A stretch of 64,000 bases of DNA from contig VYZB01000339.1 of the NCBI GenBank assembly GCA_013397455.1, forward strand, positions 1 through 64,000, written 5' to 3'. The stretch's first letter is position 1; every line of letters starts with the position of its first letter. Of this stretch, positions 50,501 to 63,796 are shown piece after piece. A program made the position numbers and the translations under genes. The DNA comes from Crotophaga sulcirostris (taxonomy: Eukaryota > Chordata > Aves > Cuculiformes > Crotophagidae). The notes beneath the pieces are model-generated. The model saw nothing but the letters and a program-made list of their open reading frames with translations, had not been told where the DNA came from and did not search any database.

Positions 50501-53500
50501 AAATACCAGCATATTAGTATGCAACTACTACATTTAATCTTAATTAATAATTTAACTTTTCTTTAAAATTCAGTGGCAAACGTAAGGAGAAAAACTCATC
50601 TGAGATTCTCACCTCAAAACTGACTCAAGGACCCTACAGACACTTGACTGACAGATACAGGAAAGCTGATATAGTAGGAATTTGTTCTTTTAGAGGTTAC
50701 AGACTGTGCTTGGAAAGCCAATGTGTTCAATATATATCAAACTTTCTCAGTAAATGTCCCCATATATATGCCCCCATTTAACTCCAAGCTCACTTTTATG
50801 TGTATTAAATTCTGGAAATAAGAAGATAGAGCTAAGCTCAATATAAAAAGTATTTCCAGAACCTTTGCAAAACCTTCCATGGTTTAATCTTGTAAATTTT
50901 TATTCTTTATAATAGCAGTGCTTCTTTGAGGAGTTAGTGAGACCAGATGCTTGGCTGCAACGCTTTTTGTCCCAAAGTTGACTCATGCTTAAGGACATAT
51001 TCTTGTAAGGCAGTGCAGATTTCCCTTTTATTCTCAGAAGGCAAAGAAGATCAGGAACACTCTGGATCTTGTTCAGTTTCTCTTCAACTTATTAGGAAAA
51101 TTCCTGCTAACTCAGACAGCAGAGGAACAAATCCCAGGAGAAACTGCGGCAGTTTCTCTGTGGGTTGTGGAGGGGGCCCTGGGTCTGGCGGTGGGACCAG
51201 GGAAGAGAGCTGCCATCTCTTACCAGCATTCCTCTGTGACAGGCACTTCTTACAGGAACACTGAGAATTTTGAGGTTATTAAATAAATTATTTATGGGAA
51301 ATCATTTGCTGTGTCTAGTCATTCCCTAAAACACTCAAATGCACGTCTCTAATGGGCTTATAAAGCTGCGATGAGGACAGCCATCGGAAAAAGTCAACAC
51401 TTTATAACTAAAAGGGCAAATGATTTAGGCTGCTGGAAGACAGAGCTGCAAGGTTCTTTTGAGGAACACTTCTATGGAAGAATATCCTTTCTAATTGCAG
51501 CTAATATTGGGAATAAAAATCCCCAGGTGCTAAAGTAATCCTCTCTATTTTCTTTGTTTCTGTTTCCTTCAACCCTCACTTCCTGTTTGCTGTAAAAGAA
51601 GGAAAAGAGTGGGAAATAAAAAAAAAATTGCCTTTTGTGTTTACAAATATCTGGAAATTTCTGATTTTTTTCACATTCCTTTGACAACATCTATTTAACT
51701 GAGAAGAAACTTCTGAAATAGCTGAGAGGATTATTTACATCCAAGCAAGGGCAAGATCCTTTCTATGTGCCACTTCCTGCGGTTCTGTTTTCTAATTAAA
51801 GAAAAAGCTAACACGAGTGAAGCCACATGCTCACGGTGCATAATTTTTGGAAAGGCAGCAGCAATTTAAAAGTAAATTTCACACTAGCTCTGAGACTCAT
51901 GTCAGATGCTGCCTGCTCGCTCTAGTTCATGAAGGCCATTTATATTCTATATTTAAAAATAACTTGGTGCTGGCACATTCCATTAATAAATTAGGACTAG
52001 AATTTTATGTTTTCAAAGGATATGGTGAGGTATAAATAGACTTGCTAAAAAAGGCTGAAACTCTGTTTGAGTTTTTCTTTTTCACCTGCTTTTATTTCAG
52101 GCTCTTGTTCCACTATCTGCCTCCCCATTTCCAACTGAGTCTAACTCTGAAATCATTTCTGCATGGTGATAGCAGTTTTGAAGACATTGTCACCTGGGAG
52201 AATATATTTGGTGAACAGGGCCACCAATAATGCCAGCCTCTATCTCATTCAATGGTGAAAAGGTGCTGGTGAGGTCTCAATATGAATGACAGCAAATTGC
52301 CTTGTTCAACCATGGTGTCTAAATGCTCACCTGGAACAGCTTTGAATGCTGGCAGCTCAAAGGGAACACTTATACATGCAGAGGTTTTAATTGATGCAAC
52401 TTCTTGCTTTTTGGACATATGCCTATACCACAGTGAACATTTCAGAGTTCTGCTTTCTATTTTTAAGCGGAAAAGAGTAGCTATCTGGTCTAACTTGACA
52501 GATTCTGGACTCAGAGGACAGATTTTGATGTCATTTGTTTTGGTCATGAGAGCTCTAGATCTGAAGTCAGGACAAAAACCCAAGTCCTCAAAACCTCCAA
52601 AAAAGGGGTTTACCAAAATTAACTAGCCCTGTCCCAGACAACAAAGGATTTTCTTTTCAATAAAACTCCTCATTTAGAATTTTGAATAATTTCATTTGTA
52701 TCTTGACCTTTTCAAAAGACTTAAATTAATAACATCTAATTTGTTTTCCTGATGGAATTCAAATATCTCAAGAAATTTCTTCAAACCAGAAATCCTGAAT
52801 GAAACCCAATATTCCAACAATTTCTAAAAGCTGAAAACTGAGAACATAGTACTTTTTCACAAACAACTCATTTCCACAGAACGTTTTGCCTGTTTGAGAT
52901 GTACTCTTCTACCTCATCCCGGGGTGTTTTTGTTCAGATTTGTGGTAGTTCACAGCATTTTTATGGAAATGAATATGAATTCTCTGGGGCTTGAAGATCC
53001 ATGTGTTCTGAGTAGTGGGGGAAGGTTGTGTACTCTTGAATGATTGAAAAAAATAGCCCTACAATAACTTTTTCTTGGTATTGTTTATCAGATTAATGGA
53101 TTCCAGTTCTTAGAAGTTCCAGAAGTTTCCTTTAGAAACCAACATCCTTTGAAAAGTACCTACTTACATCTCAAAATTCACAGAGAAAAGATTAAGGTCA
53201 GTACAGAGATATTGATAAAAGATAGTACCTGGTCAAAACAAATAAAATGTCAAATAATACAGCAGATCCTTCAATGATAATACTTGACTCAAACTTCCTC
53301 CCCTCAATTCCACGAAAACATGTGAAATTGGATGCCTAGGTTTTGGTCTATTTGCCAGTCTTTCCACCATCTGAAGCAACATGACTACTTTCAGTGAACA
53401 GAGTGGAACAAGGCATAAGGCCAGACAGAAAAAAGAGAGATTTCCAGTCAGATCCTTTGGATCTCTTTTTGTTTGTACTTTCTGGGCAGTGCCAGGATCC

Positions 53501-56500
53501 CAGGAGGATTTCTAGCAAAGCAACCTGTAGCAGAAGTCATAAATACTTTATCTACACACATTTGTGAATGGAAATACTTTAAGTGAATACTTAAGAGAGA
53601 AGAACAGTATCCTGTGTTGGGAGACATAAGTTAAGTATGACATAAATAAGCCAAAATGTTCTCCTTCCTCTTCATGGGAAATTTAAACATTTGTTTTGTG
53701 TGTGCTTGAAAGACCAAAAATCCTGTAAAAATACTGATACACTTTCCATGGACAGAAATTTGTATTTTGTATTTCCTTGAACAGAAATACATAAGTAAGA
53801 TAAGTAACTCCTTATAGATTAAATTTACGAAATTCTGTGTGGCACTGAGTCAGCAGTGCTCATGTTTTGCCTGAAAGACATTAGTTTTCCCTTGAGTTTT
53901 CTCTAGACATTACCTGTAGATGGGATTTGAGAAATATTATCTAGGTTAATGTTCTGACGCTTTGAAAGACTACATTCTGGTAGATCCCAGAGTCACTTAT
54001 ACCCAGTTCATGATCAGAGTTCCATATCAAAGGCCACTTCCCATTTAAGAAAGGATTAAAACTGAGGTATGTAGGTTGTTTTAGGATCTATTTTGGAATC
54101 TATTACTGTATGGCCTTTATACAACCCATTTATAGTATGGTCACTCATTTTTCTATTAGTGAAAACGCAGAAGTCTCTATGGAGTGAGTAATTACTTTAA
54201 AAGTAGCCCATATGAGATGTTTGAATGTATCTACTCGTGAACCTAGGGCATATATGGAGGACTCTGAATCTCCAACTAGCACGTGTCTGTTTTGTGGGTG
54301 CAGCAATGCAGCAAGATCTGCTGACTTACTTATAATCCAGACTGCAGTTGTGGATGGAGTGTTGGGTCTCAGGTCTTACTCCTTATTTAGGTTTAATTGC
54401 AAGTGTCTGATGATTTATTTGCACTTTCGCAGTTATATGCTTTGCTACGACTGGATGTCTATATTCATCTGGATGTCTTGCTAAGCAATACACAGGAAGT
54501 ATCTAATCAGCCACTGCAGTGGTACCTCTGCTTAAATTTAGCTTGGAGCTCTTACGTCCTCACATGCAGATTGTATCCCAGATACTCAGCGTCTGGTTTT
54601 TGTTACCGCAGTTTGTGCTATAAACAGCTTCCTTTACTCTGTATGATGTCAAGAACAGAGTTGAAGGGCATGAGAGGAAGGTAAAAACTGCCTCTAGTGG
54701 CTTTGTGTACAATCTGTTTGCCCTAAATAATATCAGAAAGCTGACCAAATCATAACTGTAAGGTTTCATAAAGCAAAGTGTTACTTTTTATTTATGTCAT
54801 CCAAAAGAGTGAGTTCAGCAGCATAGCACTCTGCGTGCTGATATGTTAAAGTGTCCATTTAAGTAGTGAAGATAAACAAATAGTGGAAATTTCCAATGTT
54901 CTCTTTATACCTAAAATGCAAGTTGATTGAGGGGATGTTGTCTTCATGGGAAGAAATAAAGTCAGTTTAAATTCATCATTTGATGCGTCTGGTAAAATGC
55001 ACTTTTATGGGAGGGCACTCTTTTAATGTGCATCTGAAATCCATCCCTGCAACAGAAGAGCAAAGTTGCCTAAATTCTGATGAGTGGGCAATCAGCCTTG
55101 GCTGTGCCTACAACCTGTTACTGCTAGCTGCAGAAAAAGAAAACTGGAGGACTGACACTGAAAAACCCGTAACAGTACCTCTGCAGGGTTATGAATTTTG
55201 AAGGGTGTAGCGAAGAGGAACATAAAAGAAGAACAAAATGAAGGAATATTTTTATTCTATAGTAGGCAGAGGAAATAATTTCTACTTTCTTTATCTTAAG
55301 AGCAAATCCATAGGCCCTTAAGTCTCTAAATTAGGGAAAATAGTTTGCAATATGTAAAAAAAACCCCAGCAAAACAGAGGCATGCAAATTTGTCATCCAT
55401 TCCTTTTCTTTTTTTTTTCTTGTGGAAAACAAGAAGAAAAAGATTAAAAAATCAGAAGAAAACTTTCATTTTTAAAAAATATTTCATGACAAAAATCATG
55501 AGACTAATCTATTTTCATTTTCCCTCTTTATGGTGGAAAAGTATGGTTGTTTATATTGCATCTTCTAAGTTGTGTGGATATCTATGAGTACAAACATTAT
55601 GTACGACTTTCAGAACTAAACATATGACATCTCTTTAAATGCTGCCCTTCTGACTACTGGATATCTCCCTTGTTCCCAGGCCTTTCTTAAAAAGAGAAGT
55701 AATTTTTTGAAGGAATATAAGAACTTGGAGAACAATGAAACTGCTTTTTTTCTTCCTCCACAATATTTGGCAGATATCATCGACTGAAACTGTGTCTTTT
55801 AGAGCCAAACCTCTAAATCTGCAGAAAATCACCTAGGCCCAGTACCATGATTACCTCAGTCCAAAGCAGATGCGTTGTAGCTAACTATGAAGTAAGTAAT
55901 ATCATCAGTTTGTCAGCCTATCTGGGGTGCAGATTCAGTTGTGCATAGCATGTTGTATGTTAGATGAAGCTATTGATTTCAGTCTTGGTGGGCTCCCACT
56001 TAGAGTCATTTTCTGCTTTTGCTAGCAAACACCGGCAATGTGTGTAATTTTCTCATTGTGGCAGAAAACTTATCTCTACAGCCTGAACTGAAGGGCCTTG
56101 GTCGGAAGAATCTCATCAAATTAATAAAGACAGCAACAATAATGCACTACTAATAGTAATACAATAGTGTCGTAGTAGCTGTGGTGGCAATAGCAATGTT
56201 GGTAATTATTTACAACAATGAGAAAAAGGACCTATTACAGGACCATAGTTGTTTGGATTATTTTAAAAAGGAAATCTGGGTCATTTTTGACCTTATCAAG
56301 ATTGAACAGAATTCTTAAGAGCTACACATAGAAGCCACTGCACACAACTTTGTCTGGGTTATGCAGGGATGTGGCTCTCTCCTTCCTGTCCTTTTAGAGT
56401 GAAGTATATAAATGTGTTTTTTATTAAGTGCTTGATTCAGCTCCCCCTCCCCTCCACTCTCTGCAGTTATAAGTCGAACCATTTCAACCATGGGGACTAT

Positions 56501-59284
56501 TTCCTTTCTCTTTGTCAGACTGTGAAGGTACTATACATCCCCTGTGTATGGGAAATGTTCTTCACATCAGAAACCAATGTACTTGCCAGTTATTTTTAAG
56601 GAAACCTTTTCAACCTGTAGTCCAGCATTCTGAGTGGCCAATTGCTGCAGAGAATGGGCACAGCATTTCTTGCTACAAAAGTGGGTGCTAGATGAAGGGA
56701 AAGAGGAAGCTGAACAATTTATTCCCTTTTCATTGAAAATATAGTGTTTTAATTTTTCCAGAGCAGCTTCTCTGCCAGTTCAGTGGTGACCAGCAGCTCT
56801 AAACATAAAACATAAACAATGAAAATGTCATTAAGTGGAATACAGTCCAAAATATGCGTAGCAATTTATTCTTTGTTGCTTCCCCTTAGAAAGGAGAGAA
56901 TCTGAAGACACATTAAGAACTTACAGCCAAATCCTGCTGGGTCCTTGCTAGAGAAATATTCTCTGTTGAAGTTAATTGTTCCCTTTGCCAGACCCAGGAC
57001 TCCAAAATAAAAATCTGTGCAGCTTTGTCAGCTTCTCACTCTTTGTTTGACTCTGACATATGTGTTTGCATGTCTTGAGTGCTGGTTAGCTCTGTGCCAT
57101 CAATACAAAATTGCAACATCTGTCATCTCTCTGCTTAGAGACATTATCGGTTCAGTTACAACCTGGGAACCCTCTCTGTAATGTGTCCAGTTTCTAAGCT
57201 GGAATATTCGGGTAATGGGGAGAACACAGTAAAATAAATGATCTTTTCACCTGTAGAAACTGGAAAAACAGCATGAGCTTCTTTAGCCCGAAGTTGCATT
57301 ATTTTTTGCAAACAAACAACTCTTCAATTAATTTGTAAGTAGAAGCAAAAGGCCATATGTGTATTCATTTTCACTTGTTAGTAAGGTACTTTGAAAAGAT
57401 AGGTTTTTCAATGTTACAATATTTTTTACCTTTATTTTGCCTTTGATATTGTCCCTACATTATACATTACGAGAACAAGTAATTTTTTTTAATTAGAGCA
57501 AATAATATGACATAGCTTGAAAAAAGTAGTAAACCTTTCATGTCTAGTGCTTCTTCAGGTCAACAAAGCTCTTGAAGAATTTTGAAAGACTATAGGGATA
57601 AACCATTTTATTCAATCACTTCAATGGCTCCCGTTACACTTTGTATATTCTTTACAATTTATCAAAATCTTTGTGAAAGGCACTTGGAATGGGACTAAAA
57701 ACTTTGCAAAACCTTTTTTTTATGTCCCCATAACATTTTTGTCTTGCTGCCTGTTTTCTTAGTCTTTCTACTATTACTGTTCCCTTCAGGGTCCTCTTTA
57801 TGCGCTGATCAGCCTATTCCATTGTATTCCCATGGAGAAGTCCATATATAATTTATATCCAAAGAATGAGATTTCCTAAGGATGCTCCTTATCAGAAAAA
57901 ATGCCTCTATTTATTGAGAAAATGTCAGCTTTACCACAGTCGACAGATGAAGAGTTGTAGCTGATAGGCATATTCTGCTATTTGGAGGAAAAACTAACCA
58001 GTATTTTGATTCTCAGTGGAATAGGAAACTTGCAACGTGTTGAAAATGCCTAGGGCACAAACGAGTTTTTGGAAATAAGGCAAGAGACCTAAACCCACTC
58101 CTTTGCACACATCAAATTACGCTTAAAGCAAAGTAACCTGTCTCTGTTCAAGGTGAGAGGTCGTTTGCATAGGGAACAAATGTAAGGGTTTGAAATCCCA
58201 TAGCCAGTCTCCTTCTAGTAATACAGAAAAACAGGTGCAATTCCTAGTGATTTTAGAATTATGTCTGCATCAAATGCCAAGGTGGACAAAATGAGTGGAT
58301 GTAAGAGGCAGAACAGCTGTGGAAATGTAATGTGGGACTGCTCATGCACAGGTGTAGTTGCTCCAACAGCTATGTGGACTCCCCATCCTCAGGAAAAAAA
58401 AGTTTTAATGTTAGTTCTAGCAAAGAAGGATTCAGATCATCACTTGACTCAAGGTGAGGCTGTTTCTCCAGGCCTCTTTTACAGTCTCTTGGAGATAAGC
58501 TCTGCACTCTCCTGGTGTGAACTACAGTGGTGTTGGATTGGTGATTCTCTAGAAAAAATCACAGGACAATATACACTTCTGTTTGCCAAGTGTTAAATTT
58601 CACCCAAGAAAGGTAGTTTGAACACACTAAACTGTGATGAAACAGCACCTATTAGTGGTTGGCAGAAATCCAAAAGAATAATTTACTCTGCATAAATGGT
58701 TTCTATTCTACAGAATTTTCTGCTTTGTAGATTTCAGGAGAAAAAGAATGAGTATTGTTGTCATCTCTAGTAGTAAGGATATAAGCCTGAGGATTTTTTG
58801 GTGATATATACAATACTGAAGTGAGGCAGAGTTGCACTATAAGGCATTGTGCCAAAAATGGTGATTAAAAATAGGTCTTTAAGTAGTTGAGAACTAAATG
58901 AGAAAACATTTCAAAGACATAAAATAAAGGAAAAGATAAAATATGAGACCAAATACCACCATTATCCCTGACTTTTTCACTATCATATTTGTTAGTATTT
59001 TTCTTAAAGCTTCAGCCACTGAAATTGTAATGGAAAACGTAAATATTAATACATTTGGTAAAATGTACGCTCAGTTTTCATTTAAAGAAAGTTATTTGTA
59101 AGCTCTTCATTTGTGGATGAAAAGTGCAATGCTGGAATTTCAAAAGCTGAAGACAAATATATAGCTATATATAATAAAAATATGAAATGTTTGGAGCTGT
59201 TAAATTAAAATGCATTTGATGTCCCTACTCTATGAGTTCTGAGGTTGGTAAAACTGGATTTTGGTTGATATCCTCACTTCCCCA
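47561..59284. other. Noncoding stretch, no gene recognised
   Basis: Almost 12 kb without a supportable exon. The longest frames are 47565-47870 (101 codons, minus), 50947-51264 (105 codons, plus), 52245-52616 (123 codons, minus) with its mirror 52282-52626 (114 codons, plus), and 58261-58596 (111 codons, plus). None has a recognisable domain, and mirrored frames argue for chance. An imperfect triplet-rich patch lies at 56128-56222. An AT-rich, enhancer-like patch lies at about 50400-50570. I recognise no repeat family. Confidence 0.5.
56128..56222. repeat. Imperfect triplet-rich low-complexity patch
   Basis: Mixed CAA, TAA, TAG and TGG-type triplets without a single clean unit. It is probably an eroded trinucleotide microsatellite. 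Confidence 0.45.
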
Positions 59285-59400
59285 CATACAACCTTCGTGA
59301 TCTTCTGTATCTCACATAATTTCTCTGTACCTTAGAGATCTATAAAAACTGGATTATGCTTCCCTACTTTTTAGAAAATATGTAAAATCAAATTACACAC
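59285..59400 (+). mobile_element. MIR-like SINE relic
   Basis: The order 'cttcgtgatcttctgtatct', 'cataatttctctgtacctta', 'agatctataaaaactggatt', 'atgcttccctac' closely parallels the MIR core 'tgtgaccttgggcaagt-actt-a-cctctctgtgcct...catctgtaaaa-tgg..ataat', by eye. This is the best of the three MIR-like segments in the window. Such copies are ancient and rare in birds. Confidence 0.55.
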
Positions 59401-62400
59401 AGGCACACAAATATATATATACTTGATGGACAGGTACTGCAATGTAAGCAGATGTAGAAGAATGCAGGTAGGCACATAAGCCATGCAGTTTGTTTAAATC
59501 TAAATTTTTAATACATGTTCACATATTCTCTCACATGTGTATAAAGAAAAAATGTTGTCACCTTCCTTTTATGAACTCCAGTTTAGTTTAGTATTGCATT
59601 TTTGCTAAGAAAACTATTAAACAGTACAATTCAAAAATTCCAAGGCTAAGAAAAATCCTGTTTTTCATACTGCATAGGAAAAATCCTTTCACTTTGATTT
59701 GTTCAGCAGGCTATTGTGGTGTGTTATCCCTGATAATCATATAGGAAATGTTTTCTTCAGTAATTGCCTTTTAGATTTGTATTCATGGTAACCTAGAAAG
59801 CACCTAATTTAGACGTTTTTGCCTTATGTTAAGAATGCAGTTGATTACAAGGTGTTCTATATTTGTACGAAAGAATTTTGTAGTTTTGACAATTTTCTGG
59901 AAGAGCATGAACTTTTGGGGTTTTATATGAAGAGAATATTAACAGCCAATATATGATTCTTCCCTCCTGTATAAGTTTTACATGTAGTTGAACAACTGTT
60001 CAATTGCAACTGAAACTGTAATTGTAAAATGCTAATTTGTGAAGCTTGAAAATGATGTGAAAATGCTAATTAAAGCTCAACTCATAAATCCTTTGCCATT
60101 TCCACTAAATAAAGTGTCTGATGGAGCCTGGAGTTTCCAAGAAATTCACCATGCTCTGCCCCCTTGTAGCTTCCATTCAATTGCGCTCCATTACCATTGC
60201 TCGTACTGCTGACACCTTCCTAAATAATTTATTCCCACTCTCACTTATTGCAACGTATAGCTGTCTTGGAGAGGGAGCTCCATACGTTTCGTCCTGTCAG
60301 CCTTTCCTTGAGAGTACGGCTGCACAGTACCAGCCAACCCCAGGACTTACAGGCTCAACTTTAGAGAAAGTCATCTCGGGCTGACTGAAGCCAAGTTGTT
60401 TTTCTTCCCCAGCTCTCCATCCCTCTTCCTCCCAACAGGCTTTACCACCTTCTTAGACGTAAATACTGAATACATATACTTCTCTTCTATCTCCCAGCAA
60501 TTTTAGGATGCCAGGCTGCCACCTTGTCTTGTCCAAGGGTAAATTGGCAGTATTTATTTTCCTGGGACTGGCTAGTATCCTCTAGCTATACTAGGAGTTC
60601 TGTGGAGACAGGTAAATCTTCTTCTGTAAGTAAAATTAAGAGTCAATCAACACTTCCAATGGGATGGTACTGGTTTTATTTGTCTGTAGTGCATTTCCTG
60701 GCACTGCTGAGCAAATCAGTATGTAGGCTATGTATTTAGTATGAAAGAAACTCCATTTTGAAAACTACTCTTAGGAGGCCAATAATTTTTATGACACATA
60801 TATGAAAGTAAGGTCTTTTTTGTATTGGCTTGGCTCAGTTTGAACACTATTTAAAGACAAAAAAGTGAAAAATTCCAGGATAAATTTTCATTGTTTATAA
60901 GCTGCTTAGTAGACTTACTTCCACAGAAATGCCACAAAGAAGATCAGGAATAGAACCTTCATTAAAATGAAAGAAAAAATGAGCTTATTAATGTGTCTAT
61001 ATATCCATACTACTATTGTGACTCTTTAGTCAGTTTGTTCCCTTCTTTAATGCACCTTTAACCGTCCTGTATGAGACACCCCATGCTAAGCGTAGCAGTG
61101 TGGGGAAGGATCTCTGAATATAGCTTTAAAGGGCACAGCCAATCTTCTGAAAATACGACTTTCTTAAGTGATGAGAGACTGATTTCCTTGTATACAAGAG
61201 AGATGAATTTAGTGAACCCCTTGCTATAAGTACAGGAAAACGGCACTGTTCGTATAATCTCCATAGTTAACCACCTTTAAATATATAGACATGCAGTTCT
61301 ATGAACCAAACCCCAATCTTTTTATTACTTGTTGACAATGTTTGACAGAAGAAGATAATAACATTTTAAAAATCTGCCTAACAGAAAAATGTATAAAGGC
61401 AGAAATGTTTATGCTAGTAAACATTATTTTATTTTATTTTATTTTATTTTATTTTTTTAAAGCTATTGAGTTGATCCTTTACATGAAATTCTACAAAACA
61501 TGCTTCTCTCTGGGAGCTGGCTCTTTAAATTAAGTAGAAATAACAGGCTGTAATCTATAAGAGGTGATTTGTGGGAGACTTTTTGGTTTGTTTTCAAAGA
61601 AAGCTGGAAGGTGTATGTAAATCCTCTTATATCATTGCCATTCCTTTCGATCCTGAAATAATAATGTGTTCTTAGAGAAAAAAAAAATCAAAGTTTGATA
61701 TTTTACATTCTCTGATGTGTGGAAAGTTCTCCACAGAACGTGAAAACTTAATTAAAAGTGCAAATAAATCTAAGCACATTTAATACCTAAACTAAATAGT
61801 TGTATGAAGTTATTATTTTAATGGTTCTTTTCCAGTTATCCTGTATCTGATGAAGATGAACATTTGTAGAACAGTCTGTAGATTTGGTATGAACGTGTTT
61901 AGCAGCTTGTAAAACCTGTTACATTTTTATGTATTTAAACAGAGGTTCACATACTTGATGTGAAACATTCCTACTTGAAGTATTATTACCTGTTCATGTA
62001 AATGTGATTTTTGTTCTCATGAAATAATGCATGTGATTTCAAAAGTCTGATGTTTTTTTCTGATTTACATTATCATTTAAAAGCCCCGAACCTGTATCTT
62101 TGTATTCAAGGATGTAATTCAGCCTTAGGTCATCCTCATGGTTACAGAAAGTGCATTAAAATAAAGCTTGTTGCAACAGTTGTATTAATATGGAATAATA
62201 CGTGAGAATTTATGTACGAGTTATGCTTTCTGATATTGTTGCTCTGTTTTTTTAATATTACTAAAATTGTAATTCAAGCACCATTCCTTTATATTTAGTG
62301 TTTTGTCCTAACTTTAATGAAGAATATATACACATAGTACATATTTGTATATAAATGTGTGAGTTCAAATAGTGGTATTTTCTTGCTATTCAAGCCAATT

Positions 62401-63390
62401 TTGTGTATGCAGGACTTTATTGAACTTCCGTAGAGTTCAGAGCATTTATTTAAATGTCCAAAGTGTAACCATGCTGTGGCTACTAAGGATAGCATAATTA
62501 TGTATTTCCTGATAGAGGGTATATTTGGAATGTTAATGTTGTATTAGGCTACAATTTTGTGTTTCATTTCCTTTGAAAATGAATAGTACAAATATATTTG
62601 TTTGAATTTGCGGTCTCTTTGGAACCTGATAAATCCAAAGTGTTCCTCTCTGCTTTGCATTCGCCGTAGAAAGGAATGATAAATTGTTCTCATTCTCCCT
62701 TAGCAGTGTTTTCCATTCACTTTGCACAGGTGTAAATGACTACATGGGGACAAAAACAGTGACGAAGCAGGATTTGAGCTTAAAGTAGAAAGTAGTTACA
62801 ATGCAGTTGGGCTGGGTTGCCATATGTCTCTCAAAACGATATTTCTGCAGTTGTACCTACACTTCCAAATATTCTCCTGTCCTGCAGAAATTAGGGAATT
62901 AGACTTCATTGCTTCATTTGGACAATTAGCCATCCCTTGGAGTGTATTTGTAAGCTGTTTTATGGATGAAATTCAGAGGTCACATCTGAAGGCTTGCCGT
63001 AAGTGCATTAAAAGAAATCCTGTTATATGTCTTTCCCTGGGTAACGAGGTTGGACTTCCAGAAGGCTGTGCAGTCAGAGTGTACTTAAAAGATTTTGGTA
63101 GTGATGATCACAGATCCTTTGTGTGTGTGTATATGTATATATAACATATAAAAATGTGTAACTGAATAAATATGCTGAATGCACACAGAGAATATTTTTA
63201 CTCTTCTTGAATTAAGAGTAAGTAAGGCAAATGAAATACATCTTTAATCTTAGGAACAGCTCATCCTAACTTGTAGTATTCTAAAGCATTTACACGTTTT
63301 CCCTTTAAATATTTAAAAATGAAGTCACTGTGGCCAAACCCAAATATTGAGAAGTGTTCCAGTAAGAAGGCTCAGCTACTTTCTCCTGAG
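59401..63390. other. Noncoding stretch left of the terminal exon
   Basis: No exon supported. A 106-codon plus frame at 62824-63144 follows a pyrimidine-CAG site at about 62880-62886 but has no recognised domain. AT-rich text with TAATT cores lies near 60000-60080. Microsatellites are at 61426-61458 and about 63119-63143 (GT/TA). If the minus-strand gene ends at the poly(A) signals near 63.4 kb, this is intergenic. Confidence 0.45.
61426..61458. repeat. (ATTTT)6 microsatellite
   Basis: Six perfect ATTTT pentanucleotide units followed by extra T residues. Likely length-polymorphic. Confidence 0.9.
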
Positions 63391-63407
63391 TTTATTTCTC
63401 TTTTATT
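63391..63407 (-). terminator. Possible poly(A) signals of the minus-strand gene
   Basis: On the minus strand two AATAAA hexamers occur at 63407-63402 and 63396-63391, about 390-405 nt downstream of the TGA at 63797. They are the nearest canonical signals that I find after the stop, which would give a 3' UTR of about 0.4 kb. AATAAA is frequent by chance in AT-rich DNA, so this is tentative. Confidence 0.35.
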
Positions 63408-63796
63408 TTTTCCCATTTTTTTCGTAAAAAGTAATGTCCTTTCCTTGTCCCTTTCCTTTCTTTCTCCCTATCTATTTTTCTGATTACTTCAGAATGGGTT
63501 ATCTTTCTTCTTCCAGCTGAGATCAGGATATTTGAGGCTTTCTTTGGTAGCAAAGCACATTGAGATATGAAAATGCTGTCTTGTTCGGCAAGGGAAAAAG
63601 GAGCCAGAGGTGGGACAGAATGGTCTCTACTGCAGGAAAGGTCTTTTGCATAGCTGCTAACTTGACGTTGAGCATATGAGTCCCTGAACTGAAATCCATG
63701 TCTATTTGCTGAACCATGTTATTCTAAAATAATTACGACATTGATTGTGTTGATCAGCTGTATTGGGACTGCTCCAGTTTGTCTTTCTGGCTTTGA

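Noticed and set aside
52245..52626. Opposed frames of 123 (minus) and 114 (plus) codons
   Set aside because: They cover the same bases on both strands with no domain or splice signals, which points to a chance lack of stops.
62824..63144. 106-codon plus-strand frame after a pyrimidine-CAG site
   Set aside because: It ends in a GT/TA microsatellite, has no domain, and the start lies upstream of the supposed acceptor.
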